A DNA stretch of 64,000 nucleotides, from NCBI RefSeq assembly GCF_000521865.1, contig NZ_JAME01000010.1, positions 62,001 through 126,000 on the forward strand. The letters run 5' to 3'. This DNA is from Roseivivax isoporae LMG 25204 (GTDB lineage Bacteria; Pseudomonadota; Alphaproteobacteria; Rhodobacterales; Rhodobacteraceae). The notes beneath the pieces are model-generated. The model ran no database searches, was not told the origin of the DNA, and saw only the letters and a program-made list of their open reading frames with translations. Position numbers and translations under genes: made by a program. This document shows, piece by piece, positions 41,406 to 50,023 of this stretch; the first letter of the stretch is position 1; every line of letters starts with the position of its first letter.

Positions 41406-42671
41406 CTAGGGGCTGCGGACCTCCTGGGCGTCCGCGTCGCCCTGGTCCGACGCCCAGGTGGTGGCGGCCTCGACCGCGACCGAGGTCGCGCTGGGCGGCA
41501 CGGTGACGAAGCTCTCGGTCGCGCCGACCGGCACCGGCGCGCGCCGCGTCATGCGGTAGAGCGCGTAGAGCGCGATGGCGAGGAATGTCGCGCAGAGGAC
41601 GAGCCAGAACGCGCCGGGGCCCGCACGCTCCATCGCCCAGCCCGTCGCCATGGGCCCGAGGATCGCGCCGAGCCCGAAGGTGAAGACGAGCCCGCCCGAC
41701 GCCGCCGGCATGTCTTCGGCCGAGAGGTAGTCGTTCGTATAGGCGAGAAAGAGCGCGTAGAGCGGCGTCGTCACCCCGCCCGCGAGGAAGGCCGCGGCGA
41801 GGAGCCCGCCATATCCGTCCCCGGCGAGCCAGCCCAGCGCGCAGGACCCGGCCCCGAGCGCCGAGGCCGCGAAGATCAGCCAGCGGCGGTCCATGCGGTC
41901 GGACAGCCAGCCGACCGGGAATTGCAGCAGCAGCGCGCCGGCGAAGAGCATCGCCACGAAGAGCGCGATGTCGTTCGAACCCATGCCGATCTGCGTGCCG
42001 AAGACCGCGCCCATGCCCGATTGCGTCGCGTAGACGCCCCCGAGGAGGAAGATGCCCACCGTGCCGAGGGGCGAGTTGCCGAAGAGCCGCCCGAGCGGCA
42101 TGGGCCGCGTCACCTCGGCCGACGGGGTGGGCACGACGCTCAGGAGGATCGGCGCGAAGGACACAGACACGAGGATGGACGCGGTGATGAACAGAACGGA
42201 GGTGCCCGCGTCGCCGAGCGTCAGGATCCCCTGCGCGCCGATGATGCCGAGCGTCTGCGCGATCATGTAGGCCGCGAGCACCTTGCCGCGCGTCTCGTTC
42301 GTGGCCGACCCGTTCAGCCAGCTCTCGGCGGTGACGTAGATGCCCGACATGCAGAAGCCCACGAGCAGGCGGAACGCGGTCCAGGCCCAGGGTTCGACGA
42401 GCAGCGGAAAGGCGATGAGCCCCGCCGACATGAAGCTGCCGAGCGCCGCGAAGACGCGCACGTGCCCGACCCGGCGGATCATCGCGGGGGCGAGCCGCGC
42501 CCCCGACAGGAAGCCCATGAAGTAGCCCGAGGTCACGACTGCGAGCTCGACCGCCGAGAACCCCTCGATCCCGCCGCGCAGGCCGATGAGGGTGAAATGC
42601 ATGCCGTTGCCCAGCATGATGAGAACGACGCCCACCAGCAGGGCCCAAACGCTCGAGAGGACGGGGATCAC
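41406..42671 (-). CDS. Major facilitator superfamily transporter (YcaD-like)
   Basis: A 421-residue polytopic protein with about 12 membrane segments and the MFS loop motif between segments 2 and 3 (GFLSGARLAPAMIRRVGHVR) and again in the second half (QFPVGWLSDRMDRRWLI). The GIYVTAESWLNGSATNETRG string is characteristic of the YcaD subgroup. The C-terminal 40 residues are a soluble acidic tail. Substrate unknown. Its start is preceded by a strong terminator hairpin of the upstream operon. Confidence 0.85.
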   Translation of the reverse strand: MIPVLSSVWALLVGVVLIMLGNGMHFTLIGLRGGIEGFSAVELAVVTSGYFMGFLSGARLAPAMIRRVGHVRVFAALGSFMSAGLIAFPLLVEPWAWTAFRLLVGFCMSGIYVTAESWLNGSATNETRGKVLAAYMIAQTLGIIGAQGILTLGDAGTSVLFITASILVSVSFAPILLSVVPTPSAEVTRPMPLGRLFGNSPLGTVGIFLLGGVYATQSGMGAVFGTQIGMGSNDIALFVAMLFAGALLLQFPVGWLSDRMDRRWLIFAASALGAGSCALGWLAGDGYGGLLAAAFLAGGVTTPLYALFLAYTNDYLSAEDMPAASGGLVFTFGLGAILGPMATGWAMERAGPGAFWLVLCATFLAIALYALYRMTRRAPVPVGATESFVTVPPSATSVAVEAATTWASDQGDADAQEVRSP

Positions 42672-42702
42672 GGGGGGCGGACCTTTCAGCGACGCGGGGC
42701 CG

Positions 42703-42746
42703 CGGGGCCCCCTGCCCGGCAGCTAACCGCCGGGCAGGGGGCCCCG
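42703..42746 (-). terminator. Strong terminator hairpin of the sugar ABC operon
   Basis: CGGGGCCCCCTGCCCGGC (42703-42720) and GCCGGGCAGGGGGCCCCG (42729-42746) form a perfect 18-bp stem with loop AGCTAACC. It lies 38 bases past the ThuA-like stop (minus strand). Confidence 0.8.
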
Positions 42747-42784
42747 CCGTCGCACCTGCGTCCCATCATGGGCCGGATGCGACC

Positions 42785-43501
42785 TCAGGCGGCCGCGCGG
42801 CGCCCCTCCGCCGCCCAGAGCGCGCCGCGGCGGATCATCTCGGTCACCTGCGGCACCTTCAGGTCGTCGAGCTCGTGCCCGATCGAGCAGTAGAACACCC
42901 GGCCCCGGTCCCAGCGGCGCGTCCATGTCACCGGGATCACCGTGCCCTCGATCCACCACAGGTGGTCGCCCGAGAAGGTCGTGGTGGCCAGCACCTCGTT
43001 CGAGGGATCGACCAGCATGTAGTACTGCTCGGACCGCAGGCGGAAGCTGCCGATGCCCTCGACCAGCGGGTGCGCCGGCCGGCAGATCGTCACGTCGTAG
43101 TCGATGTAGTCCTCGGCCGGCTGCAGGTTGTCGGGCCAGCCCGGGGGATGGGCCACGAACTGGCCGCCGATCAGGAAATGGTAGGTCGGGCGGTCGCGGA
43201 ACGCGTCGCCCATGTGCCCGTGCCAGCCGGCCAGCCCGCAGCCGTTCGCGACGAGCTGCAGGAGCCCGTCCTCCTGCGGCTTCGTCATGTTGCCGAACTC
43301 CTCGCGGTGGCCCGAGCGGGCCGAGGACCAGATGGGCGTGATCAGATCCACGTCCGCCATCTCCTCGGGCCGCTCGAGCGGCTCGAGCGTGTCGTGCACC
43401 ACCACGTCGAAGCCGTTCCGGCGCAACAGGTCCTCGTACCAGTCGGCGAACCGGATCGGCGCGTGGCCTTCCCAGCCGCCCACGAACAATGCCGCCTTCA
43501 T
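42785..43501 (-). CDS. ThuA-like protein
   Basis: A 238-residue protein of the ThuA/trehalose-utilisation fold related to class I glutamine amidotransferases: KAALFVGGWEGH, a DVDLITPIW segment, CGLAGWHGHMGDAFRDRPTY and the final VFYCSIGHELDDL. ThuA proteins act in disaccharide catabolism (with ThuB forming 3-keto sugars) and are typically next to sugar ABC importers, as here. The catalytic Cys of amidotransferases is absent. It is the last gene of the minus-strand operon and overlaps the preceding gene by 4 bases. Confidence 0.82.
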   Translation of the reverse strand: MKAALFVGGWEGHAPIRFADWYEDLLRRNGFDVVVHDTLEPLERPEEMADVDLITPIWSSARSGHREEFGNMTKPQEDGLLQLVANGCGLAGWHGHMGDAFRDRPTYHFLIGGQFVAHPPGWPDNLQPAEDYIDYDVTICRPAHPLVEGIGSFRLRSEQYYMLVDPSNEVLATTTFSGDHLWWIEGTVIPVTWTRRWDRGRVFYCSIGHELDDLKVPQVTEMIRRGALWAAEGRRAAA

Positions 43502-44370
43502 CTGCGTGCCTCTCTCATGAAATTCAGGATGGATGCCATGTCGCGGTCGCCGAAGCCCCGGGCCTCGGCCGCCCGCAGCCGGTCGAGCGTCACATGTCCC
43601 TGCGGCATCTCGGTGCCGAGGCTCTCGGCGAGCGCCGTGGTGACCTCCATGTCCTTGCGCGCGAGCGCCACGGTGAAGGTCACGTCGTGCGCCGCCTCGT
43701 CGAGGTAGAGCGGCCTGCGGTAGGACAGCATCGGCGCCGCAGCCGCGCTGTTCTCGATCACGTCGAAGGCCGCCTCGGGGGCGATGCCCGCCGCCTCGGC
43801 CAGCGTCAGCGCCTCGGCCAGCGTCTGGTTCAGCCCGTGGATCAGCGCGTTCACCGCGAGCTTCATCACCGCGCCGGCGCCCGGCCGCCCGAGGCACATG
43901 GTCGCGCGCCCCATCGCGTCGAGAAGCGGCCGGATCGGGCCCGCCTCCTCGGCAGTGCAGCCCGCCATGATCAGGAGGCCCGCGTTGCGCGCGGCCTCCG
44001 TCGCGCCCGAGACCGGCGCGTCGACGACCTTCATGCCGACCGCGGCGCCGGCCTCGACCAGGTCCGCCACGTGGGCGGGGCTCATGGTCCCCATCTCGAC
44101 GAGCACGCGGGCGCCCTGCCCGGCGAACAGCCCGTCGGGCCCCGAATGCACCGCGTCCGAGGACGGGTCGTCCGCCAGCATGGTCACCACGGCCTCGGTC
44201 GCATCGGCGAGCTGGCGCGGCGTCCCCGCGACGGCGCAGCCGGTCTCGGCCGCGAAGGCGCGCGACTTGTCGGGCGAGCGGTTCCAGACGGTGACCTCGT
44301 GGCCCGCGCGCACGAGGTTCAGCGCCATGGGCGCACCCATGCGCCCCAGTCCTGCAAACCCGACCCGCAT
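43498..44370 (-). CDS. 3-hydroxyisobutyrate dehydrogenase-family oxidoreductase
   Basis: A 290-residue beta-hydroxyacid dehydrogenase. It has the N-terminal Rossmann motif GFAGLGRMGAPMALNLVRAG, the substrate-binding DAPVSGATEAARNAGLLIMA and the catalytic lysine in GAGAVMKLAVNALIHG. The cofactor loop VWNRSPDKS favours NADP(H), because Arg follows the Asn. Family members act on 3-hydroxyisobutyrate, tartronate semialdehyde, glycerate and related hydroxy acids. It is coupled by overlaps to the ABC ATPase before it and the ThuA-like gene after it. Confidence 0.87.
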   Translation of the reverse strand: MRVGFAGLGRMGAPMALNLVRAGHEVTVWNRSPDKSRAFAAETGCAVAGTPRQLADATEAVVTMLADDPSSDAVHSGPDGLFAGQGARVLVEMGTMSPAHVADLVEAGAAVGMKVVDAPVSGATEAARNAGLLIMAGCTAEEAGPIRPLLDAMGRATMCLGRPGAGAVMKLAVNALIHGLNQTLAEALTLAEAAGIAPEAAFDVIENSAAAAPMLSYRRPLYLDEAAHDVTFTVALARKDMEVTTALAESLGTEMPQGHVTLDRLRAAEARGFGDRDMASILNFMREARR

Positions 44371-45881
44371 CACGCCACCTTCTCCGGCTCGAGCCCCGAG
44401 ATCGCCTGGATGAGGCTGTCCTCGGTGACCTCCTCGGCGGCGAAGGTGCGCATGATGCGCCCCGAATACATGGCCGCGATCCGGTCCGAGACGTGCAGCA
44501 CCTCGGGCATCTCGGAACTGATGACGATGACCGCGTAGCCCTGGGCGGCGAGGTCGCGGATCAGGTTGTGGATCTCGGATTTCGAGCCCACGTCGATGCC
44601 GCGCGTCGGTTCGTCCACGATCAGCACCTGCGGCCGCATGGACAGCCACTTGCCGATGACGATCTTCTGCTGGTTGCCGCCCGAGAGGTTGCCCACGATC
44701 TGCCGCCAGCCCGGCGTGCGGATGTCGAGCCGGTCGCGGTACTGGTCGAAGATCGCCACCTCCGCCCCGTCCGACACGAAGGGACCGGTGGACAGGTCGT
44801 CGACCTGCGGCAGGGTCATGTTGTCGCGGCAGTTCATGCCGAGGACGAGCCCCTGCCCCTTGCGGTCCTCGGGCACGAGCCCGATGCCGTGGCGGATGGC
44901 GTCGACCGGCGAGCCGATGCGCACCTCGTCGCCGTTGACGCGGATGCTGCCCGCCGACGGCGTGCGCAGGCCGAAAAGCGTCTCGGCGATCTCGGTCCGG
45001 CCGGCGCCGACGAGACCGTAGAACCCCAGTACCTCGCCCTCGCGCACGGAAAAGCTCACGTCGCGGTAGAGGTGGCCGCATGAGAGGCCGCGCACCTCGA
45101 GCGCTACCTTTCCCAGCGCGTGCCGGACGGGGCTGCGCGACAGGTCGAGGCTGCGTCCGATCATGAGCTGCGTCACCTCGTCCTCGGTGGTCTCGGCGGT
45201 CCGCAGCGTGCCCCGGTACTGGCCGTCGCGCAGCACGCTGATGCGGTCGGTGATGCGGAAGATCTCCTCCATCCGGTGGGAGATGTAGATGATGCCGACA
45301 CCCTTCGCCTTGAGGTCCTCGATCACGTCGAACAGCACGACCTTCTCGGCGTCGGTCAGCGACGCGGTCGGCTCGTCGAAGATCACGGCACGCGGCGACA
45401 CCGTCAGCGCGCGGGCGATCTCGACCATCTGCTGGTTGGCGATGGAGAGGTCTCCCACCCGCGTGCGGGCATCGAAGCGCACGTTCAGCGTCTTCAGGAT
45501 CGCGTCGGTCGTGGCGTAGAGACGCGTCCAGTCCACGCGGCCGAACCGCTTGCGGGGCAGTTCCCCGAGAAAGATGTTCTCGGCCACAGACAGTTCGTCC
45601 GCGAGGCTCAGCTCCTGGTGGATGAAGACGACGCCCTTGCCCTTCGCCTCGAGCGGCGAGGTCATGACGACGGGGGCCTCGTCGATCAGGATGCGGCCCT
45701 CGTTGGGCTGCAGGATGCCGCCCAGCACCTTCATCAGCGTGGACTTCCCCGCGCCGTTCTCTCCCATCAGGGCGTGGACCTCGCCCGGGCGCAGCTCGAG
45801 GTCCACGCCGTCGAGCGCGCGCACGCCGGGAAACGTCTTCACGATGCCCTCGAGGCGCAGGACGGGTGTCGCGTCGGTCAT
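44370..45881 (-). CDS. Sugar ABC transporter ATP-binding protein (RbsA/MglA type)
   Basis: A 503-residue protein with two ABC domains. The first has Walker A GENGAGKST (residues 40-48), an ANQQM-containing signature and a VIFDEPTASL Walker B. The second has the degenerate Walker A typical of the family (GLVGAGRTE), signature LSGGNQQK and VLIVDEPTRGIDVG. This is the energising subunit of CUT2-type importers for monosaccharides or polyols. It follows the permease gene with a 4-base overlap. Confidence 0.93.
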   Translation of the reverse strand: MTDATPVLRLEGIVKTFPGVRALDGVDLELRPGEVHALMGENGAGKSTLMKVLGGILQPNEGRILIDEAPVVMTSPLEAKGKGVVFIHQELSLADELSVAENIFLGELPRKRFGRVDWTRLYATTDAILKTLNVRFDARTRVGDLSIANQQMVEIARALTVSPRAVIFDEPTASLTDAEKVVLFDVIEDLKAKGVGIIYISHRMEEIFRITDRISVLRDGQYRGTLRTAETTEDEVTQLMIGRSLDLSRSPVRHALGKVALEVRGLSCGHLYRDVSFSVREGEVLGFYGLVGAGRTEIAETLFGLRTPSAGSIRVNGDEVRIGSPVDAIRHGIGLVPEDRKGQGLVLGMNCRDNMTLPQVDDLSTGPFVSDGAEVAIFDQYRDRLDIRTPGWRQIVGNLSGGNQQKIVIGKWLSMRPQVLIVDEPTRGIDVGSKSEIHNLIRDLAAQGYAVIVISSEMPEVLHVSDRIAAMYSGRIMRTFAAEEVTEDSLIQAISGLEPEKVA

Positions 45882-46927
45882 GTCTTCAGCTCCTCGCTGC
45901 CCTTGCGGTTGAGTTGCCGGTCGAGGAACAGCACAGCGATCAGGATGAGCCCGATCACGAGGTTCACCGTCTCGGTGTCGGCGCCGATATAGCCGAGCCC
46001 CTTGCGCAGGAGCTGGATCGCGACGACCCCGCCCAGCGTCGAGATGATCGAGCCGTAGCCGCCCGCGAGCTTGGTGCCGCCGAGGACAACGGCGGTGATC
46101 GCCCAGAGCTCGTAGAGCATGCCGTCGTTGGGATTGACCGACCCGCTCTCGGAATAGAACACCACTGCCGAGAGCGCCGCGAGAAAGCCGATCAGCATGA
46201 AGTTCAGCAGGAAATGCGGGCCCACGCGGATGCCGGCATTCACCGCCGCTTCGCGATTGTTGCCGATGGCGTAGGCGTTGCGGCCATGGACGGTGCGCGT
46301 CATCACCAGCCAGAGCACCAGCGCCGTGCCGAGGAGGAACCAGGTCGCGGTGTGCAGGCCCAGGAACTGCGCCTCGGCGAAATCCACGAGGGTCCAGTTC
46401 AGGTGGCTCGTCGGCTGCTCGCCGTTGTACATGAAGACGAGCCCGCGGTAGCCCAGCATCGACCCCAGGGTGACGATGAAGGCATCGACGCCGGTCTTCC
46501 ACACCACGAGCCCGTTGACGAAGCCGAGCGCGGTGCCCGTGGCCAGCGCGAAGATCCAGGCGAGCGGGATCGCCCAGTCGCCCAGCGCCTGCATGAACGG
46601 CCATGTCATGCTGTCGAGGAGCACGATCGCCGACAGCGCGAAGGTCGCCCCCACCGACAGGTCGATGTTGCCGTTGATCATGACGATCGTCATGCCGAGC
46701 GCGATGATCCCGATCGGCGCCGACTGCTTGAGCAGCAGCAGCATGTTGTCGAGATCGAGGAAGGCGGTGTCGGAATTCGACAGGAACCGCCCCGCGACGC
46801 TGAAGAAGATCAGCTCGAGGACCACGAACCCCCAGATCGCCCCCTGCACCACCAGCTGCGAGCGCGGCTTGCGGACCGGCGCGTCGTCCGGGGGCGCCGC
46901 CGCGGTGAAAGTCGTCGTCTGTGCCAT
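45878..46927 (-). CDS. Sugar ABC transporter permease (RbsC type), second
   Basis: A 349-residue permease with about ten hydrophobic segments and the CUT2 permease strings PIGIIALGMTIVMINGNIDL SVGA (residues about 70-95, split here for reading), TLGSMLGYRGLVFMYNGEQP and ELWAITAVVLGGTKLAGGYG. A 30-residue soluble N-terminus precedes the first segment. ATG 46927 is 11 bases after the stop of the other permease. The two non-identical permeases probably form a heterodimer. Confidence 0.92.
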   Translation of the reverse strand: MAQTTTFTAAAPPDDAPVRKPRSQLVVQGAIWGFVVLELIFFSVAGRFLSNSDTAFLDLDNMLLLLKQSAPIGIIALGMTIVMINGNIDLSVGATFALSAIVLLDSMTWPFMQALGDWAIPLAWIFALATGTALGFVNGLVVWKTGVDAFIVTLGSMLGYRGLVFMYNGEQPTSHLNWTLVDFAEAQFLGLHTATWFLLGTALVLWLVMTRTVHGRNAYAIGNNREAAVNAGIRVGPHFLLNFMLIGFLAALSAVVFYSESGSVNPNDGMLYELWAITAVVLGGTKLAGGYGSIISTLGGVVAIQLLRKGLGYIGADTETVNLVIGLILIAVLFLDRQLNRKGSEELKT

Positions 46928-46938
46928 GTTGTCCTCCC

Positions 46939-47913
46939 TCACGCGATCGGCGACCAGAGGCGGCTGCGCTTGGCCGCGATGTCGAGCCAGACCGCGAGGA
47001 TGATGATCACCCAGGTCACGACGTACTGGACGTAGAACTCGAGCCCCATGAGCAGGAGGCCGTTCTGGATGAAGCCGAGGATCAGCACGCCGATCACGGT
47101 CTTGAAGATCGTGCCCGCCCCGCCGAGGAGCGACGCGCCCCCGAGGATCACCGCCGCGAGCACCTCGAGTTCCATGCCCTGCCCCACGGTGTTCTGCGAG
47201 CCGAGCGAGCGGCTGGCCTGCATGAGGCCCGCGATCGCCACGCAGAACGCCGACAGGATGTAGGTCAGGAACACGACCCGCGCCCGAGGCACGCCCGAGA
47301 ACGTCGCCGCCGTGCCGTTGCCGCCGACGGCGTAGACCTTGCGCCCGAACGGCGTGCGCGACAGCACGACGCTCAGGACCACGGCGAGCAGCGCGAAGAT
47401 CAGGATGGGCACCGGGATGCCCAGCACGTCGCCCCGGCCGAAGATGCCGAACCAGGTGCCCGCCTTGTCGGCGATGTCCATGTTCTTGCCGCCCGACCAC
47501 ATGAGCGTCAGGCCGTGGATCGCCGACAGCATCCCGAGCGTCACGATCAGGGAGTTGAGCTTCAGGTACCCGACGAGGATGCCGATGAACGCCCCGAGGC
47601 AGAGCGTCAGCGCGAACATCGCCGGGATGGCGAGCGCCGGGCCGAGCGTGTCGTGCAGGTCGAGCACCACGATGGTCGAGAAGGACATCATCGAGCCCAC
47701 GGACAGGTCGAGGTTGCCGCCGATCACCACGAAGGTGACTCCCAGCGCCATGACGCCGAGGATTGCCGACGAGCGGATCACCCCCGCCACGTTGCCGATG
47801 TCGATGAAGCGCGGGTTGGCCAGCGCGAAGACCACCATGAACACCGCGAATGCCACGAGGATCCCCTGGCGCGCCAATAGGCGGCCCGCGGCCTCTCTTG
47901 TCAGTGCTGCCAT
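46939..47913 (-). CDS. Sugar ABC transporter permease (RbsC type), first
   Basis: A 324-residue CUT2-type permease: SSAILGVMALGVTFVVIGGN, then LDLSVGSMMSFSTIVVLDLH, TLGMLSAIHGLTLMWSGGKN and ELEVLAAVILGGASLLGGAG mark the conserved core. Around nine membrane segments can be seen. It lies between an SDR gene (stop 47947) and the second permease. With the ATPase and the binding protein at 48859 it makes a complete importer. Confidence 0.92.
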   Translation of the reverse strand: MAALTREAAGRLLARQGILVAFAVFMVVFALANPRFIDIGNVAGVIRSSAILGVMALGVTFVVIGGNLDLSVGSMMSFSTIVVLDLHDTLGPALAIPAMFALTLCLGAFIGILVGYLKLNSLIVTLGMLSAIHGLTLMWSGGKNMDIADKAGTWFGIFGRGDVLGIPVPILIFALLAVVLSVVLSRTPFGRKVYAVGGNGTAATFSGVPRARVVFLTYILSAFCVAIAGLMQASRSLGSQNTVGQGMELEVLAAVILGGASLLGGAGTIFKTVIGVLILGFIQNGLLLMGLEFYVQYVVTWVIIILAVWLDIAAKRSRLWSPIA

Positions 47914-47946
47914 GCTCTCCTCCCCAGCTGGCTCGATTTCCGGTCT

Positions 47947-48744
47947 TCAGACGAGCGTCATGCCCCCGTCGATCATCACGATCTGGCCCGTCATGTAATC
48001 GCTGTCGCGCGACGCGAGGAACGTGGTCGTCCCGGTGATGTCGGCGGGCGTGGCGACGCGGCCCTTGAGGATGGTCGCCGCGAACTCCTCCATCGCCTGG
48101 CCCGGGCGTGCCGCGGCGCCGATCTCCATCAGGTCGCGGTCCACCTGTTCCCACATCTCGGTCGCCACCACGCCCGGCGCGAAGCCGGTGACCGTGATGC
48201 CATGCTTGGCGAGGTCGCGCGCGCCCGACTGGGTCAGCGCCACCACCGCCCACTTGCTCGCGCAATAGGGCGCCACGTTGTCGAAGCCCTGCCGGCTCGC
48301 GATCGACGCGGTATTGACGATCTTGCCGCCGGTGCCCTGCGCGATCATCTGGCGCGCGGCCTCCTGCATGCCGATCATGCAGCCGAGCCCGTTCACGCCC
48401 ATGATGAAGTTCCAGTTGTCCTCGGTCACGTCGAGAAAGTTCATCGGGCGGTTCACGCCCGCATTGTTGAACTTCACGTCGAGCCTGCCGAAGGTCGCCA
48501 CGACGTGGTCGATCATGGCGCGCACGGCGTCGCGGTCGGTGACGTCGACGCCCGCATGCGTCACGCGTCCGCCGCCCGCCTCGGCGCGCCCGGCATTGGC
48601 GCCGGCGACCGCCGCGACCTTGTCGGCGTTGATGTCCGCGAAGCAGACATCGGCGCCCTCGTCGAGGAGGGCCTCGCCGATGGCGCGCCCGATGCCCTGT
48701 GCTGCGCCCGTGACGATGCACGCGCGTCCCGAGACCCGGCCCAT
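47947..48744 (-). CDS. Short-chain dehydrogenase, acetoin/butanediol dehydrogenase-like
   Basis: A 265-residue SDR. Cofactor motif TGAAQGIG, NNAG, and the catalytic Ser-Tyr-Lys set (NTASIASRQGF, YCASK). The C-terminal region resembles BudC-type acetoin reductase/2,3-butanediol dehydrogenase: APGVVATEMWEQVDRDLMEI and SDYMTGQIVMIDGGMTL. It is clearly related to the SDR at 51849, sharing the W-E-Q-x-D-x-D-L and SDYMTGQ strings. Inferred role: oxidation of an imported polyol or keto-sugar to an alpha-hydroxyketone or diketone. It lies between the binding protein and the permeases. Confidence 0.88.
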   Translation of the reverse strand: MGRVSGRACIVTGAAQGIGRAIGEALLDEGADVCFADINADKVAAVAGANAGRAEAGGGRVTHAGVDVTDRDAVRAMIDHVVATFGRLDVKFNNAGVNRPMNFLDVTEDNWNFIMGVNGLGCMIGMQEAARQMIAQGTGGKIVNTASIASRQGFDNVAPYCASKWAVVALTQSGARDLAKHGITVTGFAPGVVATEMWEQVDRDLMEIGAAARPGQAMEEFAATILKGRVATPADITGTTTFLASRDSDYMTGQIVMIDGGMTLV

Positions 48745-48793
48745 CCCGTCTCTCCTGCCTGTAGTGCGATTGGTCGTTGCGGCCCACCCGGTC

Positions 48794-48845
48794 GGTGCGG
48801 GGCACGCGCGGCGCACACGCTGCGTCGCCCCGCGTGCCCCGCACC
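48794..48845 (-). terminator. Stem-loop after the sugar-binding protein gene
   Basis: GGTGCGGGGCACGCG (48794-48808) and CGCGTGCCCCGCACC (48831-48845) form a perfect 15-bp stem with a 22-base loop, directly after the binding-protein stop (48859) on the minus strand. It is probably a processing or attenuation element that keeps the binding protein in excess. Confidence 0.65.
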
Positions 48846-48858
48846 TACCGGGAGGAGC

Positions 48859-49812
48859 TCAGAACACGGGCTTGGTGAACTCGCCCATGTTGTCCTGCGT
48901 GATCTTCGGCGTGTCGAAGTAGTTGAGGAACGGAACGTCCTCGCCGTTCAGCACGTCGATCGCGGTCTGCAGCGCCGCCTCGGCGTCGTCGACCGGCGAC
49001 TGGTAGATCGAGCCCCAGTAGTCGCCCGCCTCCATGGCCTCGTATCCCACGGCGAAGTTGGTGGCGCCGACGAAGGTGATGTCGCCCGCGCGGCCCGCGG
49101 CCTTGGCGGCGTTCAGCGCGCCCACGCCCATGTTGTCGTCGCCGGCATAGACGCCGTCGATGCTGTCATACTTGACGAGGAACGCCTCCATCACCTGCTG
49201 CGACTTCTCGCGGTTCCAGTCGCCCGGCTGCGTCTCGAGCAGCGTGACCTCCGGGCAGACCTCGGGCAGACGGTCCTCGAAGCCCTTCGCGCGTTCGATG
49301 GCGGTGGTGTAGCCGGGCTGGCCGCTGATCTGGACGATCTCGGCCTCGGTCTCGATGCCGAGCGCCTTGAAGCGATCGCACATGATCTCGGCCGCGCGCG
49401 CGCCCTGCGTGATGTTGTCGGGGCCGGAGAAGGACGCGACGAAGTCGAAGCCCTGCTCGGCGATGTTCGAGTTGGTCACGATGACCGGGATGCCCGCCTG
49501 GCTGGCCTTGCGGACGGCGGGGATCACGGCCTCGCCGTTGGTCGGCCAGATGATGATGGCGTCGACCTGCTGCTGGATCAGGTCCTCCACCTGCGCGATC
49601 TGCCGCGCCACGTCGCCACCTGCATCGAGCACCACCGTCTCGACCGCGTCATTGGCGGCGGCCGCGTCGATGAAGGCGCTCTCGTAGGTGGTCTGGTAGC
49701 TGTCGACGCCCACGTTGTTCTGCGTGATGCCGATGGTCATCGTGTCCTGCGCCATGGCGGGGCCGGCCAGCGCCGTGCCTGCGACCAGTGCTGCGGTCAG
49801 CTTGCGTGTCAT
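48859..49812 (-). CDS. Sugar ABC transporter periplasmic binding protein (RbsB type)
   Basis: A 317-residue type I periplasmic binding protein with signal peptide MTRKLTAALVAGTALAGPAM (cleavage AQ-DTM). The mature chain has IGITQNNVGVDSYQTTYESA, DAIIIWPTNGEAVIPAVRKA and FVGATNFAVGYEAMEAGDYW, the usual hinge and ligand-loop positions. Ligand unknown; a sugar, polyol or sugar-like autoinducer is typical. First gene of the minus-strand operon, transcribed away from the regulator gene at 50024 across the inverted repeat at 49939-49970. Confidence 0.92.
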   Translation of the reverse strand: MTRKLTAALVAGTALAGPAMAQDTMTIGITQNNVGVDSYQTTYESAFIDAAAANDAVETVVLDAGGDVARQIAQVEDLIQQQVDAIIIWPTNGEAVIPAVRKASQAGIPVIVTNSNIAEQGFDFVASFSGPDNITQGARAAEIMCDRFKALGIETEAEIVQISGQPGYTTAIERAKGFEDRLPEVCPEVTLLETQPGDWNREKSQQVMEAFLVKYDSIDGVYAGDDNMGVGALNAAKAAGRAGDITFVGATNFAVGYEAMEAGDYWGSIYQSPVDDAEAALQTAIDVLNGEDVPFLNYFDTPKITQDNMGEFTKPVF

Positions 49813-49938
49813 TCGTTTTCCTCCCTGAGACGTGTCCCTGCGGGGCGCGCGGCGGCGGTTCCGACGGTCGCGGAATCGTCCGCTGCGTCCCGTCACCATC
49901 CATCGCCGCTCGCGGCATCCGGGGCCGCCGCAAAAGTA

Positions 49939-49970
49939 TCCGTTATGGATATAATGTCATCCATAACGGA
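49939..49970. promoter_or_regulatory. Perfect 12-bp inverted repeat, operator between divergent operons
   Basis: TCCGTTATGGAT (49939-49950), spacer ATAATGTC, ATCCATAACGGA (49959-49970). The spacer together with the last base of the left arm gives TATAAT (49950-49955), so bound protein would cover a -10 element. The repeat lies 127 bases upstream of the binding-protein start (minus) and 54 bases upstream of the regulator start (plus), so it can control both operons. No second copy was noticed in the window. Confidence 0.75.
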
Positions 49971-50023
49971 CAATCCCGCTGTGTTCCCGCACCGCCATTC
50001 CGGACAAAGAAGGAGCTGCGACC

